A DNA stretch of 64,000 bases from Pseudomonas sp. ADAK18 (GCF_012935695.1 NZ_CP052859.1:4133001-4197000); one strand, 5' to 3'. Shown: positions 1 to 13,587, counted from the stretch's first letter. Numbers and translations: made by a program. Notes: a model not told the origin generated them from the sequence alone.

Positions 1-500
1 GCCTGCAACGCGCCGAGAAAGACAACACCACCAAGCTCGACAACCGTGCCTTCAGCTTGCAGGGCGCGTACACCTACGACGCCCACACCTTTACCCTGGC
101 CTACCAGAAGGTTACCGGTGACGGTGACTACGGCTACGGCGTAGACGGCGGCGGCACGATCTTCCTGGCCAACTCCGTTGCCCGTTCCGACTTCAACGCT
201 GAAGACGAGAAATCCTGGCAAGCTCGCTACGACCTGAACATGGCCACCTTTGGCGTGCCAGGCCTGAGCTTCATGACTCGTTACGTCAGCGGTAGCGGCG
301 CCAACACTGGCACTACGTCGAACGGCAAAGAGTGGGAACGCGACATCGAAGCCAAGTACGTGATCCAGAGCGGTCCGGCCAAAGACTTGAGCCTGCGTGT
401 ACGCCAAGCCACTTATCGCTCGAGCGATGGTGTCTACTACGGTTCTGCGTCGATCGACGAGCTGCGTCTGATCGCGCAATACCCGCTGAACATCCTGTAA
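1..500 (+). CDS. OprD-family outer membrane porin, 3' part only
   Basis: The frame is open from the first base of the window, so the start lies outside; about 166 C-terminal residues are present. They alternate polar and aromatic residues as expected for amphipathic beta-strands and end in a short strand finishing with Asn-Ile-Leu. The segments GAYTYDAHTFTLAYQKVTGD and SIDELRLIAQYPLNIL are typical of the last strands of OprD/Occ channels. This family forms 18-strand monomeric barrels that take up amino acids, peptides or carboxylates through the outer membrane. The substrate cannot be told from this fragment. A strong intrinsic terminator follows 46 bases after the stop. Confidence 0.85.
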   Translation, partial: LQRAEKDNTTKLDNRAFSLQGAYTYDAHTFTLAYQKVTGDGDYGYGVDGGGTIFLANSVARSDFNAEDEKSWQARYDLNMATFGVPGLSFMTRYVSGSGANTGTTSNGKEWERDIEAKYVIQSGPAKDLSLRVRQATYRSSDGVYYGSASIDELRLIAQYPLNIL

Positions 501-546
501 TCCGCTGTTTGATTACACGGATGACCTAGAGCCCTGCTCTAAATAA

Positions 547-584
547 AAAGCCGCTCACTTATTCACAAGTGAGCGGCTTTTTTA
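547..584 (+). terminator. Intrinsic terminator of the OprD-family gene
   Basis: A 14-bp perfect stem (547-560 with 567-580) has a 6-base loop, and the last stem bases run into a T-run. It lies 46 bases after the porin stop and ends its transcript. Confidence 0.9.
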
Positions 585-688
585 TTGCAGCTTTATTTCA
601 TCGTAAAAATAACTAGCAAGCTAGCTAACGAGATTGCTTTCGAAGCAGAACTTGACCATCTAGCCAAGTTCAGCCACAAAACTCGCCC

Positions 689-1534
689 TTACTGGGCGGA
701 AGTATCTTGCATGATACGAATAACCCGATGCGGAAACGGAATATCAATTCCAGCCGCTTTTAAACGATCACGAGACAGTTCATTAAACAAGAACATCACA
801 TCCCAATAATCCGCCGTCTTGGTCCACACCCGCAGGGAAACAGTAATCGAACTATCACCCAGGGTCGAAACCACGGCAACCGGTGCAGGGTCAGCCAGTA
901 CCCGCGGATCCTTGGCCAACTCCAACAACACTTCACGGGCTTTCTGCAGATCGGCTTCGTAATCAACCCCCACATCAAATACCACCTTGCGGGTCGGCTG
1001 ACGGTTGGTGTTAGTGATGATGCCGTTGGACAGAATGCCGTTGGGCACAATGACGGTTTTGTTGTCGCCGGTACGAATCACTGTGTGGAAGATCTGGATG
1101 CTGTCGACGGTACCCGACGTACCTTGAGCTTCGATCCAGTCGCCGATGCGGAAGGGGCGGAACAGTAGAATCAGTACACCACCGGCAAAGTTGGCCAGGC
1201 TGCCTTGCAACGCCAGGCCGATGGCCAGGGTTGCGGCGCCGATTGCCGCTACGAACGAGGTGGTTTCGACACCAATCATCGAGGCCACGCTGACCATCAG
1301 CATGATCTTGAGGACGATGTTTGCCAGGCTGGTAACAAAGCCCTGCAACGCCATATCGGCGTTACGCATGGCCAGCAGGCGGCCTACTTTGTGGGTCAGT
1401 TTGTTGATCAACCACCAGCCAATAGCCAGGGTGATCACGGCCAGCAATACCCGGCTGCCGTATTCCATGATCATCGGGATCCAGGATTGGGAAGCTTTGA
1501 TCAAGCTATCCACTTCAGCGTTCAAGTCCATCAT
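689..1534 (-). CDS. mscS: Small-conductance mechanosensitive channel, MscS family
   Basis: The 281-residue protein has the length and layout of minimal MscS. Three membrane segments lie at about 28-45, 65-85 and 94-125. The third is the Gly/Ala-rich pore helix (AAIGAATLAIGLALQGSLAN), followed by the conserved FRPFRIGDWIE turn and a beta/alpha cytoplasmic domain to residue 281. MscS opens under membrane tension and releases solutes in hypo-osmotic shock. An AGGAG sits 6 bases before the chosen ATG; a second ATG follows directly. It lies downstream of yajQ on the same strand, 134 bases away. Pseudomonads carry several MscS paralogues, so the symbol names the family rather than a particular copy. 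Confidence 0.9.
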   Translation of the reverse strand: MMDLNAEVDSLIKASQSWIPMIMEYGSRVLLAVITLAIGWWLINKLTHKVGRLLAMRNADMALQGFVTSLANIVLKIMLMVSVASMIGVETTSFVAAIGAATLAIGLALQGSLANFAGGVLILLFRPFRIGDWIEAQGTSGTVDSIQIFHTVIRTGDNKTVIVPNGILSNGIITNTNRQPTRKVVFDVGVDYEADLQKAREVLLELAKDPRVLADPAPVAVVSTLGDSSITVSLRVWTKTADYWDVMFLFNELSRDRLKAAGIDIPFPHRVIRIMQDTSAQ

Positions 1535-1668
1535 TATTCTCCTGTTTACCGGACGTGCGGCTCAAAAATAGTGCCCACAGCAATCGAGCCCCGAGGGGCT
1601 CAATCGTTTCTGCAAGTTCTGGGGCGTGGGACGTTGAAAACGCCTACAGGTTCCCCAAGGGCGAGGGG

Positions 1669-2154
1669 TCAGTCGCGGAAATTGTTGAATTGCAGCGGCA
1701 TGTCGAATGTCTTGGCGCGCAAGGCGGCAATAGCTTCCTGCAGGTCATCACGTTTTTTACCGGTGATGCGCACCTGCTCGCCCTGAATGGCGGCCTGAAC
1801 CTTGAGCTTGGCGTCCTTGACGTGAGCGACGATTTTCTTCGCCAGCTCCTTGTCGATACCTTCCTTGAGGACGGCGTCCTGCTTCATCAGCTTGCCGGAA
1901 GCGTAGGAATCCTTGACTTCAAGGCACTGCACATCAATCTTGCGCTTGACCAGCGCCAGCTTGAGGATCTCGATCATTGCTTCCAACTGGTAGTCGGCTT
2001 CAGCGGTCAGGTTGACGGTCAGGTCCTTTTCCTTGAATTCAAAGCTGCCCTTGCCTTTCAAGTCATAGCGACGGTCCAGCTCCTTGACGGCGTTTTCGAC
2101 GGCGTTGGTGAGTTCGTGCTTGTCCAGTTCGGATACCACGTCGAACGACGGCAT
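1669..2154 (-). CDS. yajQ: YajQ-family nucleotide (cyclic-di-GMP)-binding protein
   Basis: The 161-residue protein begins [11 protein letters not shown] and contains [20 protein letters not shown] and the C-terminal [11 protein letters not shown], all hallmarks of YajQ. The family has two RNP-like ferredoxin folds; members in Xanthomonas and Pseudomonas bind cyclic-di-GMP and act with a LysR-type regulator. I chose the ATG at 2154 because GGAG lies 8-9 bases before it and it gives the usual family length; the frame is open a little further upstream without a better start. It is divergent from panE, with about 120 bases between the starts. Whether this copy binds cyclic-di-GMP is inferred from the family. 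Confidence 0.93.
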   Translation of the reverse strand: MPSFDVVSELDKHELTNAVENAVKELDRRYDLKGKGSFEFKEKDLTVNLTAEADYQLEAMIEILKLALVKRKIDVQCLEVKDSYASGKLMKQDAVLKEGIDKELAKKIVAHVKDAKLKVQAAIQGEQVRITGKKRDDLQEAIAALRAKTFDMPLQFNNFRD

Positions 2155-2230
2155 GTAATTTCTCCAGTAAAAAGGGGCGCGGCTCAATGGAGACGGAGCA
2201 CGCCTGGGGTAAAATGCGCGCTCATTATAA

Positions 2231-3196
<966 letters not shown>

Positions 3197-3242
3197 GGCA
3201 CGCGCTACCCTGCCTGCTTGTTCCTTGCCTGCGAAAACCTCG

Positions 3243-5279
3243 ATGCCACTGCGCCAGCGTCTCGAAAATCTACCGGTTGGGCAGAAACTGCTGGCAGCCC
3301 TGCTGGTGCTGCTGACCACCGTGTTGCTGGTGGCCAACCTGACCTTTATCAGCGCCGCCTACTGGATCTCCCAGGAAAGCATGGCGCCCCAGGCCCTGCA
3401 GGCCATCGGCCGACTGGTCTCCAACCCGTCCCTGGCCGCTGAAGCCCTGGATTCGCCGGTCAAGGCCGAAAGCCTGCTCAACGAATTGACCAGTTACTCA
3501 CCGCTGCGGGCCGCGGCACTGTATGACGGCGACGGGATCCGTCTGGCCCAGATGCAACACGGTGATCGCCTGCATCTGCCGGACCACTATCGGCATATCG
3601 AAGCCTGGCGCGTCACCGAATTTCGCAGCAACCAGGTCATCACCCTGCCCCGCCCTGGCAAACCTTCCGGGCATCTCCTGTTGGTGGCCAGCAGCGAACT
3701 GCCGGGAGCCTTCTATACCGGGACCCTGACCGCCAGCCTGGGCATCCTGATATTCAGTGTGCTGTTGTGGCTGGTGATTGCCCAACAGATCAAACGCCTG
3801 ATCACCCGTCCGATTCATCAATTGGAAGAACTGTCGCGCCAGGTAACGCGGGAAGAGAACTACGCCCTGCGCGCCAGTCGCGGCAACCATGACGAAATCG
3901 GCAGCCTGGCGGAAGCCTTCAACACCATGCTCTCGCGCATTGAAGCCCGTGAGCAGCAACTGAAACGCGCACGGGATGATTCCCAGGCCGCCTACGATCA
4001 GGCCCAGGGCCTCGCCGAAGAAACCCGCCACACCAATCGCAAGCTGGAGCTGGAAGTCCAGGTGCGCAGTAAGATCGAGAAGAAACTCACCGGGTTCCAG
4101 AACTACCTCAACAGCATCATCGACTCGATGCCTTCGGCCCTGATCGCCCTGGATGAACAGCTCTATGTCACCCAATGGAACCAGGAGGCCAGCGCGCTTT
4201 CCGGCACACGTCTGGACGAAGCACTGAACCAGCCGATATTTCTCGCTTTCGAGCCTCTCAAGCCGTTCTTGCCACAACTCAAGGCCACGGTGGAGCAACA
4301 CACCGTTGAGCGGATCGAGCGAGTCACCTGGGTCAAGGACGACGAGCCCAAGCATTACGCCCTGACCTTCTACCCGCTGATGGGCGGCGCGGGCCGCGGG
4401 GTGGTGATTCGTATCGACGACATTACCCAGCGCCTGTCCCTGGAAGAAATGATGGTGCAGTCGGAGAAGATGCTTTCAGTAGGTGGCTTGGCGGCCGGCA
4501 TGGCCCATGAAATCAACAACCCCTTGGGCGCCATCCTGCATAACGTGCAGAACATTCGTCGCCGGTTGTCCCCGGAGCTGCCGAAAAACCGCGAGCATGC
4601 CGAACAGGTCGGCATCGAGCTGGACACGGTCAACCGCTACCTGCAAAGCCGCGAAGTGCCAAAACTGCTCGATGGCATTCAACAAGCCGGTGCGCGGGCG
4701 GCGAAGATCGTCACCCATATGCTCAGCTTCAGCCGCCGCAGCAACCGCCAGATGGCGCCGTGCGACTTGCCGGCGTTGATCGACCAGGCAGTGGACATCG
4801 CCGGCAACGACTTCGACCTGGCCATCGGCTTTGACTTCAAGGGCCAGGCAATCATCCGCCAGTTCGATCCGCAACTGGGCCCGGTGCCCGGCACCGCCAA
4901 CGAACTCGAACAGGTGCTGCTCAACCTGCTGAAAAACGCCGCCCAGGCCATTCACCAGCGTGCAGATGACAGTGAGCCGGGACGCATCATCCTGCGCACC
5001 CGACTCAATCCACCCTGGGCCGAGATTCAGGTGGAAGACAATGGCATCGGTATGAGCGAAAACGTGCGCAAACGCACCTTCGAGCCGTTCTTCACCACCA
5101 AGGAAATAGGCCAGGGCACCGGGCTTGGCCTGTCGGTTTCTTACTTCATCATCACCAACAATCACAAGGGCCAAATGGAAGTGCAATCGACGCAGGGCCA
5201 GGGCACCTGCTTCACCTTGCGCTTACCCCTGGCCGGCAGCCAACTGCCACACAACGAACTCATCCAACTGGAGCGCTAA
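3243..5279 (+). CDS. Membrane sensor histidine kinase with HAMP and PAS domains
   Basis: This 678-residue kinase has a membrane helix at about 14-38, a periplasmic sensor region to about 160, a second helix near 165-185, a HAMP domain, a charged coiled coil, a PAS domain at about 285-400 (beginning [18 protein letters not shown]), and the transmitter. The H-box [16 protein letters not shown] puts the phospho-accepting histidine near residue 422. The N box ([16 protein letters not shown]) is near 555 and the G boxes include GIGMSE and GTGLGLSVS. No response regulator lies beside it, so it is an orphan kinase here. ATG 3243 is chosen because the only upstream alternative is a TTG. The next gene starts two bases after its stop, so the two are probably co-transcribed. 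The signal sensed is unknown. Confidence 0.9.
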   Translation: MPLRQRLENLPVGQKLLAALLVLLTTVLLVANLTFISAAYWISQESMAPQALQAIGRLVSNPSLAAEALDSPVKAESLLNELTSYSPLRAAALYDGDGIRLAQMQHGDRLHLPDHYRHIEAWRVTEFRSNQVITLPRPGKPSGHLLLVASSELPGAFYTGTLTASLGILIFSVLLWLVIAQQIKRLITRPIHQLEELSRQVTREENYALRASRGNHDEIGSLAEAFNTMLSRIEAREQQLKRARDDSQAAYDQAQGLAEETRHTNRKLELEVQVRSKIEKKLTGFQNYLNSIIDSMPSALIALDEQLYVTQWNQEASALSGTRLDEALNQPIFLAFEPLKPFLPQLKATVEQHTVERIERVTWVKDDEPKHYALTFYPLMGGAGRGVVIRIDDITQRLSLEEMMVQSEKMLSVGGLAAGMAHEINNPLGAILHNVQNIRRRLSPELPKNREHAEQVGIELDTVNRYLQSREVPKLLDGIQQAGARAAKIVTHMLSFSRRSNRQMAPCDLPALIDQAVDIAGNDFDLAIGFDFKGQAIIRQFDPQLGPVPGTANELEQVLLNLLKNAAQAIHQRADDSEPGRIILRTRLNPPWAEIQVEDNGIGMSENVRKRTFEPFFTTKEIGQGTGLGLSVSYFIITNNHKGQMEVQSTQGQGTCFTLRLPLAGSQLPHNELIQLER

Positions 5280-5281
5280 CC

Positions 5282-5860
5282 ATGGGCTTTCGCCTGTCGA
5301 AGATTTACACCCGTACCGGCGACAAGGGCGAAACCGGCCTGGGAGACGGACGTCGTGTGCCCAAAGACCATCCCCGTGTGGAGGCGATTGGCGAAGTCGA
5401 TACACTGAATAGCCAGTTGGGTTTGCTGCTGGCGAGCCTGGAAGAACAGAACGGCCAGCACCCGGGCTTGAAGGATGTGATCGAGGTGCTCACCCCTTGC
5501 CAACACCGTTTGTTCGACCTCGGAGGTGAGTTGGCGATGCCGGTGTACAAGGCGCTCAATGCGGCTGAAGTCGACCGTCTGGAAGCCGCGATTGACCGCT
5601 GGAATGAAGAGGTAGGACCGCTGGAGAACTTCATCTTACCGGGTGGTTCGGCACTGATTGCCCAGGCCCATGTCTGCCGGAGCCTGGCGCGGAGTGCGGA
5701 ACGGCGGTGTCAGCATTTGAATGCGATTGAGCCGCTGGAAGGTGTGGGGTTGGCGTATATCAATCGGCTGTCGGACTTGCTGTTTGTCGCCGCGCGGGTG
5801 ATTGCCAAGCGTCAGGGGGTTGCGGAGGTTTTGTGGCAGGCGGCGGCCAAGCCGCACTGA
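5282..5860 (+). CDS. Cob(I)alamin adenosyltransferase, PduO type
   Basis: This 192-residue enzyme transfers the adenosyl group of ATP to cob(I)alamin, making adenosylcobalamin. The N-terminal phosphate-binding segment KIYTRTGDKGETGLGDGRRV is diagnostic for the PduO/MMAB type. So are the later motifs HVCRSLARSAERRC and YINRLSDLLFVAAR, which form the helical trimer and active site. The ATG starts two bases after the stop of the histidine kinase. It is not related in sequence to the CobA/BtuR type of enzyme. Complete length and intact motifs suggest it is functional. Confidence 0.92.
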   Translation: MGFRLSKIYTRTGDKGETGLGDGRRVPKDHPRVEAIGEVDTLNSQLGLLLASLEEQNGQHPGLKDVIEVLTPCQHRLFDLGGELAMPVYKALNAAEVDRLEAAIDRWNEEVGPLENFILPGGSALIAQAHVCRSLARSAERRCQHLNAIEPLEGVGLAYINRLSDLLFVAARVIAKRQGVAEVLWQAAAKPH

Positions 5861-5880
5861 TCATTCAGTGTCGGATCAGG

Positions 5881-5950
5881 CCTCATCGCGGGCAAGCCCG
5901 CCACAGGGGAATGCATTCCAAGTGTGGGAGCGGGCTTGCCCGCGATGAGG
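5881..5950. repeat. REP-type inverted repeat (REPIN)
   Basis: Perfect 21-bp arms (5881-5901 and 5930-5950) surround a 28-base loop and share the core CGGGCTTGCCCGCG with other repeats in the window. It lies between the convergent cobalamin and Nudix genes. The RNA would fold into a strong hairpin that could protect 3' ends. Confidence 0.85.
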
Positions 5951-5965
5951 CCAGCAACATCCACC

Positions 5966-6910
5966 TCAGACTTCCGGCCAGAACGCCCGAATCCCCGCGA
6001 CACCCTGAGCCCCAGCTTCCCAAGCCTGTTCCCGCTCGGCAGGCCCTACCCCGCCCAGCAAAAACACCGGTTTACTGAAGCCCGCGATCAACTGCGCCGC
6101 CTGCTCCCAACCCAACGGCTGGGCGTCAGGGTGAGTCTGGGTCGGCTGCACGGGCGACAGGGTGACAAAATCCACGTCCATCAATTCCGCCAAGGCCAGC
6201 TCTTCGGCATTGTGGCAAGACGCCGCTAACCAACGATCTTTGGGCAATGGCCGGCCCTTGCTGGCGTATTTGCGCAGTTGCGCCGACGTCATGTGCCAGC
6301 CGGCCGATGGGAAATCCCCCAGCCATTCAAAAGGCCCCTTGAGCATCAGTTGCGCCTTGCCGGCACACAAGCCCACGGCGTCCACCGCCAGGTCGCGGTA
6401 CTTCGGGTCATAACCGTTGGGCGCCCGCAACTGGACCAGCTTGATGCCGCCCGCAATGGCTTTCTGGATGCCCCGCAATAGCGTCGGCGTTTCCAGTTCG
6501 CCCGGGGTAATCAGGTATTCGCCAGGCAGACGCGCAGCCGAGACGATCGGTGCGTTGGCCGCCGGAAACTCGTAATTCACCAGATCCCGTGGGGCCACCC
6601 ACTCGAGGGGCTGCCCTTCGGCGCCGTGAGGCTCGCCAATAAAGGCCGAGACTTCCCAGACATCCAGCAATACCTGCTTGTCTGGATAGTCATGCTGCAC
6701 CTTGATCAACGGCCGGGCCGTGGTGACCTGAATGCCCAGCTCTTCCTGCAGCTCTCGGCCCAGCGCGGCAGCCACCGACTCATCGGCCTCCACCTTGCCA
6801 CCGGGAAACTCCCAGAGCCCGCCCTGATGCTGGGTATCGGCGCGGCGCGCCAGCAGAATCCTGCCGTCGATGCCACGGATGACCGCTGCTGCTACATGAA
6901 CTCGTTTCAC
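5966..6910 (-). CDS. mutT: Nudix hydrolase fused to a thiamine-phosphate-synthase-like domain (MutT-like)
   Basis: This is a 314-residue fusion. Residues 1-130 are a MutT-type Nudix domain with the full box G38-x5-E44-x7-REXQEELGI (to residue 60), as in enzymes that hydrolyse 8-oxo-dGTP. Residues from about 135 to the end resemble a ThiE/TenI barrel: PGELETPTLLRGIQKAIAGG at its start, the GWHMTS segment, VTLSPVQPTQTH, and a glycine-rich end (FLLGGVGPAERE). The start is GTG at 6910, preceded by GAGGA; this gives VKRVHVAAAVIRG, the normal beginning of MutT. The role of the second domain is unknown. It lies downstream of argJ and secA on the same strand, as in other pseudomonads. Confidence 0.88.
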   Translation of the reverse strand: MKRVHVAAAVIRGIDGRILLARRADTQHQGGLWEFPGGKVEADESVAAALGRELQEELGIQVTTARPLIKVQHDYPDKQVLLDVWEVSAFIGEPHGAEGQPLEWVAPRDLVNYEFPAANAPIVSAARLPGEYLITPGELETPTLLRGIQKAIAGGIKLVQLRAPNGYDPKYRDLAVDAVGLCAGKAQLMLKGPFEWLGDFPSAGWHMTSAQLRKYASKGRPLPKDRWLAASCHNAEELALAELMDVDFVTLSPVQPTQTHPDAQPLGWEQAAQLIAGFSKPVFLLGGVGPAEREQAWEAGAQGVAGIRAFWPEV

Positions 6911-6940
6911 CGTACTGCTTCCTCTAAACGTTAAATACCA

Positions 6941-7040
6941 TGTAGGAGCGAGCGTGCTCGCGAGAAACCCAAGGACGCCGCGTCGAACCGGGAAGCCCGC
7001 GTTATCGTTAACGACCTTCGCGAGCAAGCTCGCTCCTACA
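6941..7040. repeat. REP-type inverted repeat (REPIN)
   Basis: The ends TGTAGGAGCGAG and CTCGCTCCTACA are inverted copies about 76 bases apart, each followed inward by GCTCGCGA-type sequence. It fills the gap between argJ and the Nudix gene. Confidence 0.8.
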
Positions 7041-7057
7041 GTAGTCATCGCCCCGTA

Positions 7058-8275
7058 TCAGGTGCGGTATTCAGCGTTGATCTTCACGTACTCGTGGGAC
7101 AGGTCGGTGGTCCAGATGGTTTCACTGCACTCACCCCGTCCCAGTTCGATGCGGATGGTGATTTCTTCCTGCTGCATCACCGCCGAGCCCTGGGCTTCGG
7201 TGTAGGTCTCGGCACGCGCACCACGGCTGGCGATGCATACGCCACCGAGGAACACGTCGATCTTGCTCACGTCCAGGTTCGGTACACCGGCCCGGCCAAC
7301 GGCGGCCAGGATACGACCCCAGTTCGGGTCGGAAGCAAACAACGCGGTCTTGATCAGTGGCGAATGGGCCACGGTGTAGCCCACATCCAGGCATTCCTGG
7401 TGATTACCGCCGCCGTTGACTTCGACCGTCACAAACTTGGTAGCGCCTTCGCCATCACGCACGATGGCCTGGGCCACGTCCATGCACACTTCAAACACTG
7501 CTTGCTTCAACGCAGCGAACAACGGACCGTTGGATGAAGTGATTTCCGGCAAGTCAGCCTTACCGGTAGCGATCAACATGCAGCAATCGTTAGTCGAGGT
7601 ATCGCCGTCGATGGTGATGCGGTTGAACGACTTGTTGGCACCGTCCAGCATCAGGTTCTGCAACACGTCGCGAGCGACTTTGGCGTCGGTGGCAATGTAG
7701 CCGAGCATGGTTGCCATGTTCGGACGAATCATCCCCGCCCCCTTGCTGATGCCGGTCACGGTGATGGTCACGCCGTCATGCACAAACTGCCGGCTCGCGC
7801 CCTTGGGCAAGGTGTCAGTGGTCATGATCCCGGTGGCCGCTGCCGCCCAGTTGTCCACAGACAGGTCATCCAGTGCGGCTTGCAGAGCGCCCTCGATTTT
7901 CTCCACTGGCAGCGGTTCGCCGATCACGCCGGTGGAGTACGGCAGCACTTGACTGGCATCAACGCCGGTCAACTCCGCCAGTTTGGCGCAGGTACGAGCA
8001 GCGGCCGCCAGGCCTGGTTCGCCGGTGCCGGCGTTGGCATTGCCGGTGTTGGTCAGCAGATAGCGCACCGGGCCTTCCACACGTTGTTTGGCCAGGATCA
8101 CCGGAGCTGCGCAAAACGCGTTCAGGGTAAACACACCGGCAACAGTCGAGCCTTCGGCACAGCGCATCACCACTACATCCTTGCGCCCCGGGCGCTTGAT
8201 GCCGGCCGAAGCGATACCGAGTTCAAAACCGGCCACCGGGTGCAACGTGGGCAAAGGACCAAGACCAACAGCCAT
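7058..8275 (-). CDS. argJ: Bifunctional glutamate N-acetyltransferase / amino-acid N-acetyltransferase
   Basis: This 405-residue protein catalyses the acetyl-recycling step of arginine synthesis, moving the acetyl group from N-acetylornithine to glutamate. The family cleaves itself between Ala and Thr; the motif [14 protein letters not shown] puts this at A188/T189, with T189 as nucleophile. Other conserved parts are TNTGNANAGTG near 75-85, [10 protein letters not shown] near 149-158 and DGDTSTND further on. AAGGAG precedes the ATG. It lies downstream of secA on the same strand, 121 bases from the secA stop with a terminator between, so it probably has its own promoter. Confidence 0.97.
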   Translation of the reverse strand: MAVGLGPLPTLHPVAGFELGIASAGIKRPGRKDVVVMRCAEGSTVAGVFTLNAFCAAPVILAKQRVEGPVRYLLTNTGNANAGTGEPGLAAAARTCAKLAELTGVDASQVLPYSTGVIGEPLPVEKIEGALQAALDDLSVDNWAAAATGIMTTDTLPKGASRQFVHDGVTITVTGISKGAGMIRPNMATMLGYIATDAKVARDVLQNLMLDGANKSFNRITIDGDTSTNDCCMLIATGKADLPEITSSNGPLFAALKQAVFEVCMDVAQAIVRDGEGATKFVTVEVNGGGNHQECLDVGYTVAHSPLIKTALFASDPNWGRILAAVGRAGVPNLDVSKIDVFLGGVCIASRGARAETYTEAQGSAVMQQEEITIRIELGRGECSETIWTTDLSHEYVKINAEYRT

Positions 8276-8335
8276 GAATGCGCTCCTTAAAATATGTGAT
8301 GTCTGCGCCGTCGTTATCGACGGTGATTAAATGGC

Positions 8336-8368
8336 AAAACGCCGCGACGGCTGATGCCGGTCGCGGCG
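8336..8368 (-). terminator. Probable intrinsic terminator of secA
   Basis: On the minus strand an 8-bp GC-rich stem (8360-8367 with 8341-8348) around an 11-base loop is followed by four T residues. It lies 28 bases after the secA stop. Confidence 0.7.
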
Positions 8369-8396
8369 CGGGGTGCTGCAGCGTCAGACGAAAATC

Positions 8397-11132
<2,736 letters not shown>

Positions 11133-11437
11133 ATCGGCAGGTTCTTCCACACATAGGGATGGAGGGCGCCCCGTGAGTCGCCCGAGCAGCCCTCATGGCC
11201 GCATGCGAACGCGCATTCTACCCGGAAACGTGGGTGAGGAAAGTGGCGTTGTTCCCCGATGCTGGTACGGCGCTATTAGAGGGCTTGTTTAAAATAAGGG
11301 CTTTTTGCAGAACTTCAACCCATGGAGCACAGAAGTTACTTATTGATTTAATGGAGAAACCCCTGACAAAGCAATGCTCGGGGCGGGCCAGACGCTTTCT
11401 GCTACCATGGCAGCTCTGTTACTTAAGGTGTCTGATC
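11133..11437. other. Divergent intergenic region between secA and dciA-like gene
   Basis: About 305 bases without a convincing gene. It must hold the promoters of both genes. I see no clear operator, REP repeat or terminator, and no convincing SecM-like arrest peptide. Confidence 0.5.
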
Positions 11438-11893
11438 ATGGCATTTCGCCCTCTTACGGCCCGCGCTCCTGCCGTGTTGCTTCGCGAAGCCAAGCCCTTA
11501 AAAGCCATCTTCGGCCACGCGCAACGCCTGGGCCACCTGCAACGCCTGGTGGATAGCCAGCTGCAACCGGCTGCCCGCGAACATTGCCATGTCGCCTCCT
11601 GGCGCGAAGGCAACCTGTTGTTGATCGTCACAGACGGCCATTGGGCAACCCGCTTGCGCTATCAGCAAAAACGCTTGCAGCGTCAACTACAGGCCTTTGA
11701 CGAGTTCGCCAGCCTGACACGCATTCAGTTCAAGGTGCAGCCGCCGACCGTCCAACAAGGCGCGGTGGGGCATACGATGGATTTGTCGACGGATGCCGCC
11801 GAGACCATTCAAGCCACGGCGGACGGTATCACCGATCCGAATTTACGAGCGGCGCTGGAGCGATTGGCAGCGCATGCCAAGCCCAAAACCTGA
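11438..11893 (+). CDS. dciA: DciA-like DUF721 protein (predicted replicative helicase loader)
   Basis: The 151-residue protein has an N-terminal DUF721 domain. Typical parts are LREAKPLKAIFGHAQRLGHLQRLVD and the segment ending HWATRLRYQQKRLQRQL (about residues 67-83), with a C-terminal tail of helical, charged residues. DciA proteins bind DnaB helicase and help load it at the origin in bacteria that lack DnaC or DnaI. The ATG at 11438 follows AAGGTG by 7 bases and gives a normal length; the frame is open further upstream but without a good start. It is divergent from secA and ends 22 bases before the convergent yjgR-like gene. Function is inferred from the family. Confidence 0.82.
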   Translation: MAFRPLTARAPAVLLREAKPLKAIFGHAQRLGHLQRLVDSQLQPAAREHCHVASWREGNLLLIVTDGHWATRLRYQQKRLQRQLQAFDEFASLTRIQFKVQPPTVQQGAVGHTMDLSTDAAETIQATADGITDPNLRAALERLAAHAKPKT

Positions 11894-11915
11894 GCCTGGC
11901 ACACAGCCTATATAG

Positions 11916-13394
11916 CTATTTACGCTTGCTGCCGCCCAACAACGACCCCAACAACCCACGCACCAACTGCCGCCCCATCTGATTGGCCGCCTGCTGCATG
12001 GCTGACTTCAGCGCTTTGCCTGCTGTAGTACCCAGGAAGGCGCCAGCCTTGTCAGTGAAACTCGGCTCTTGCGCGGCAGGCGCAGCCCCCTCCAGCGGCG
12101 CCAGGTCTTTGCGTGCCATTAGTACTTCGTAGGCCGATTCTCGGTCTATCGGCTTGTCATAGCGGCCCAGCAAAGGCGAACTGGCGATCAACGCCGCCCG
12201 CTCGGCCTCGGTCAAAGGCCCGATCCGCGATTGCGGTGGCGCCACCAGCACCCGCTGGACCACCTCTGGCGTACCGTTTTCCTGCAAGGTGCCCACCAAC
12301 GCCTCACCGGTACCCAGCTCGGTCAGCACCGCCAGCGCGTCGAATGCCGGATTGGGACGGAAACCATCAGCCACCGCCCGCAGGGACTTCTGCTCTTTGG
12401 TGGTGAAGGCCCGCAGACCATGCTGAATACGCAAACCCAACTGCGCCAGGATGTTGTCCGGCAGGTCGCTCGGTGATTGAGTGACGAAATACACCCCGAC
12501 ACCTTTGGATCGAATCAGCCGCACGACTTGCTCCAACCGATCCTGCAGGGCCTTCGGTGTATCGGCAAACAGCAAGTGCGCCTCGTCGAAGAACAGCGCC
12601 AGCAATGGCTTGTCGGCATCGCCGCGTTCCGGCAGTTGCTCGAACAGCTCCGCCAGCAGCCACAACAGGAACGTCGCGTAGACCTTGGGCGACTCATGCA
12701 CCAATCGGCTGGCATCCAACAGATGAATGCGCCCGCGACCATCGCTGGTGGGCTGCAGAATGTCTTCCAACTGCAAGGCAGGCTCGCCAAACAAGGCTTC
12801 TGCGCCCTGCTGCTCAAGCACGGCAAGGCGCCGCATTAGCGCCTGGCTGGAACCGGTGGTCATCAAGGCCGCGTCTTCGCCTAACAGTTCCGGGTGGAGC
12901 TTGAGGTGATTGAGTAGCGCCTTGAGGTCCTTGAGGTCCAGCAGCAACAGACCCTCACGGTCGGCCACTTTGAAAGCAGCATACAAGGCCGCCTGCTGGC
13001 TATCGGTCAACTCCAACAAGGCACCCAGCAACAGCGGGCCCATTTCACTCATCGTTGTACGAAGCGGATGACCGGACTGCCCGTGGATATCCCACAGCGT
13101 CACCGGACAGGCCTTCGGCGTGTAATTGAGGAACGGCATGCCGGCGATCCGCTCGGCGACCTTGCCTTGAGGATTGCCCGCGGCACCCAGGCCGCACAGG
13201 TCGCCCTTGATATCTGCGGCGAACACGGCGACGCCCGCATCGCTGAAGGCTTCCGCCAGGCGCTGCAACGTAACGGTCTTGCCGGTCCCCGTGGCGCCGG
13301 CAATCAAGCCGTGGCGATTAGCCAGGCGCATGGCCTGGGCAATAGGTTGGCCTTTAAGGTCTGCACCAATAATCAGTTGCGAGGAGTCTGGCAT
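11916..13394 (-). CDS. HerA/YjgR-type ATPase (DUF853 helicase-like)
   Basis: This is a 492-residue P-loop ATPase. Walker A is GATGTGKT at residues 33-40, the segment ADIKGDLCGLG follows, and Walker B is LALFFDEAHLLF. An arginine-finger region lies in VRLIRSKGVGVYFVTQSP. The family belongs to the HerA/FtsK superfamily and is named YjgR in E. coli. Its cellular role is not established. The C-terminus (AMQQAANQMGRQLVRGLLG) is basic. Two starts are possible: ATG 13394, with GGTGA just upstream, or ATG 13406 four codons earlier with a poor ribosome site; I prefer the first. Confidence 0.85.
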   Translation of the reverse strand: MPDSSQLIIGADLKGQPIAQAMRLANRHGLIAGATGTGKTVTLQRLAEAFSDAGVAVFAADIKGDLCGLGAAGNPQGKVAERIAGMPFLNYTPKACPVTLWDIHGQSGHPLRTTMSEMGPLLLGALLELTDSQQAALYAAFKVADREGLLLLDLKDLKALLNHLKLHPELLGEDAALMTTGSSQALMRRLAVLEQQGAEALFGEPALQLEDILQPTSDGRGRIHLLDASRLVHESPKVYATFLLWLLAELFEQLPERGDADKPLLALFFDEAHLLFADTPKALQDRLEQVVRLIRSKGVGVYFVTQSPSDLPDNILAQLGLRIQHGLRAFTTKEQKSLRAVADGFRPNPAFDALAVLTELGTGEALVGTLQENGTPEVVQRVLVAPPQSRIGPLTEAERAALIASSPLLGRYDKPIDRESAYEVLMARKDLAPLEGAAPAAQEPSFTDKAGAFLGTTAGKALKSAMQQAANQMGRQLVRGLLGSLLGGSKRK

Positions 13395-13587
13395 TTTGTC
13401 ACCCATGGTTAATCTTTAACGCTGCACGGTCGATACAGACAAGCGAGAGACCCAAAAAGTCTAAAAATAGGTCAGATACTTCCTATAAAGGTAAATGGAA
13501 ATATCACACTTCTTTTGACGCTGCCATTTCGCGCGTTTTCACAAGGACGCGCCTCGGACATTAAGACCTTAGCGGACCCTACAAGCC

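Noticed and set aside
1586..1601. Hairpin GAGCCCC-GA-GGGGCTC after yajQ considered as a terminator
   Set aside because: No T-run follows on the minus strand and the loop of two bases is too tight; support is weak.
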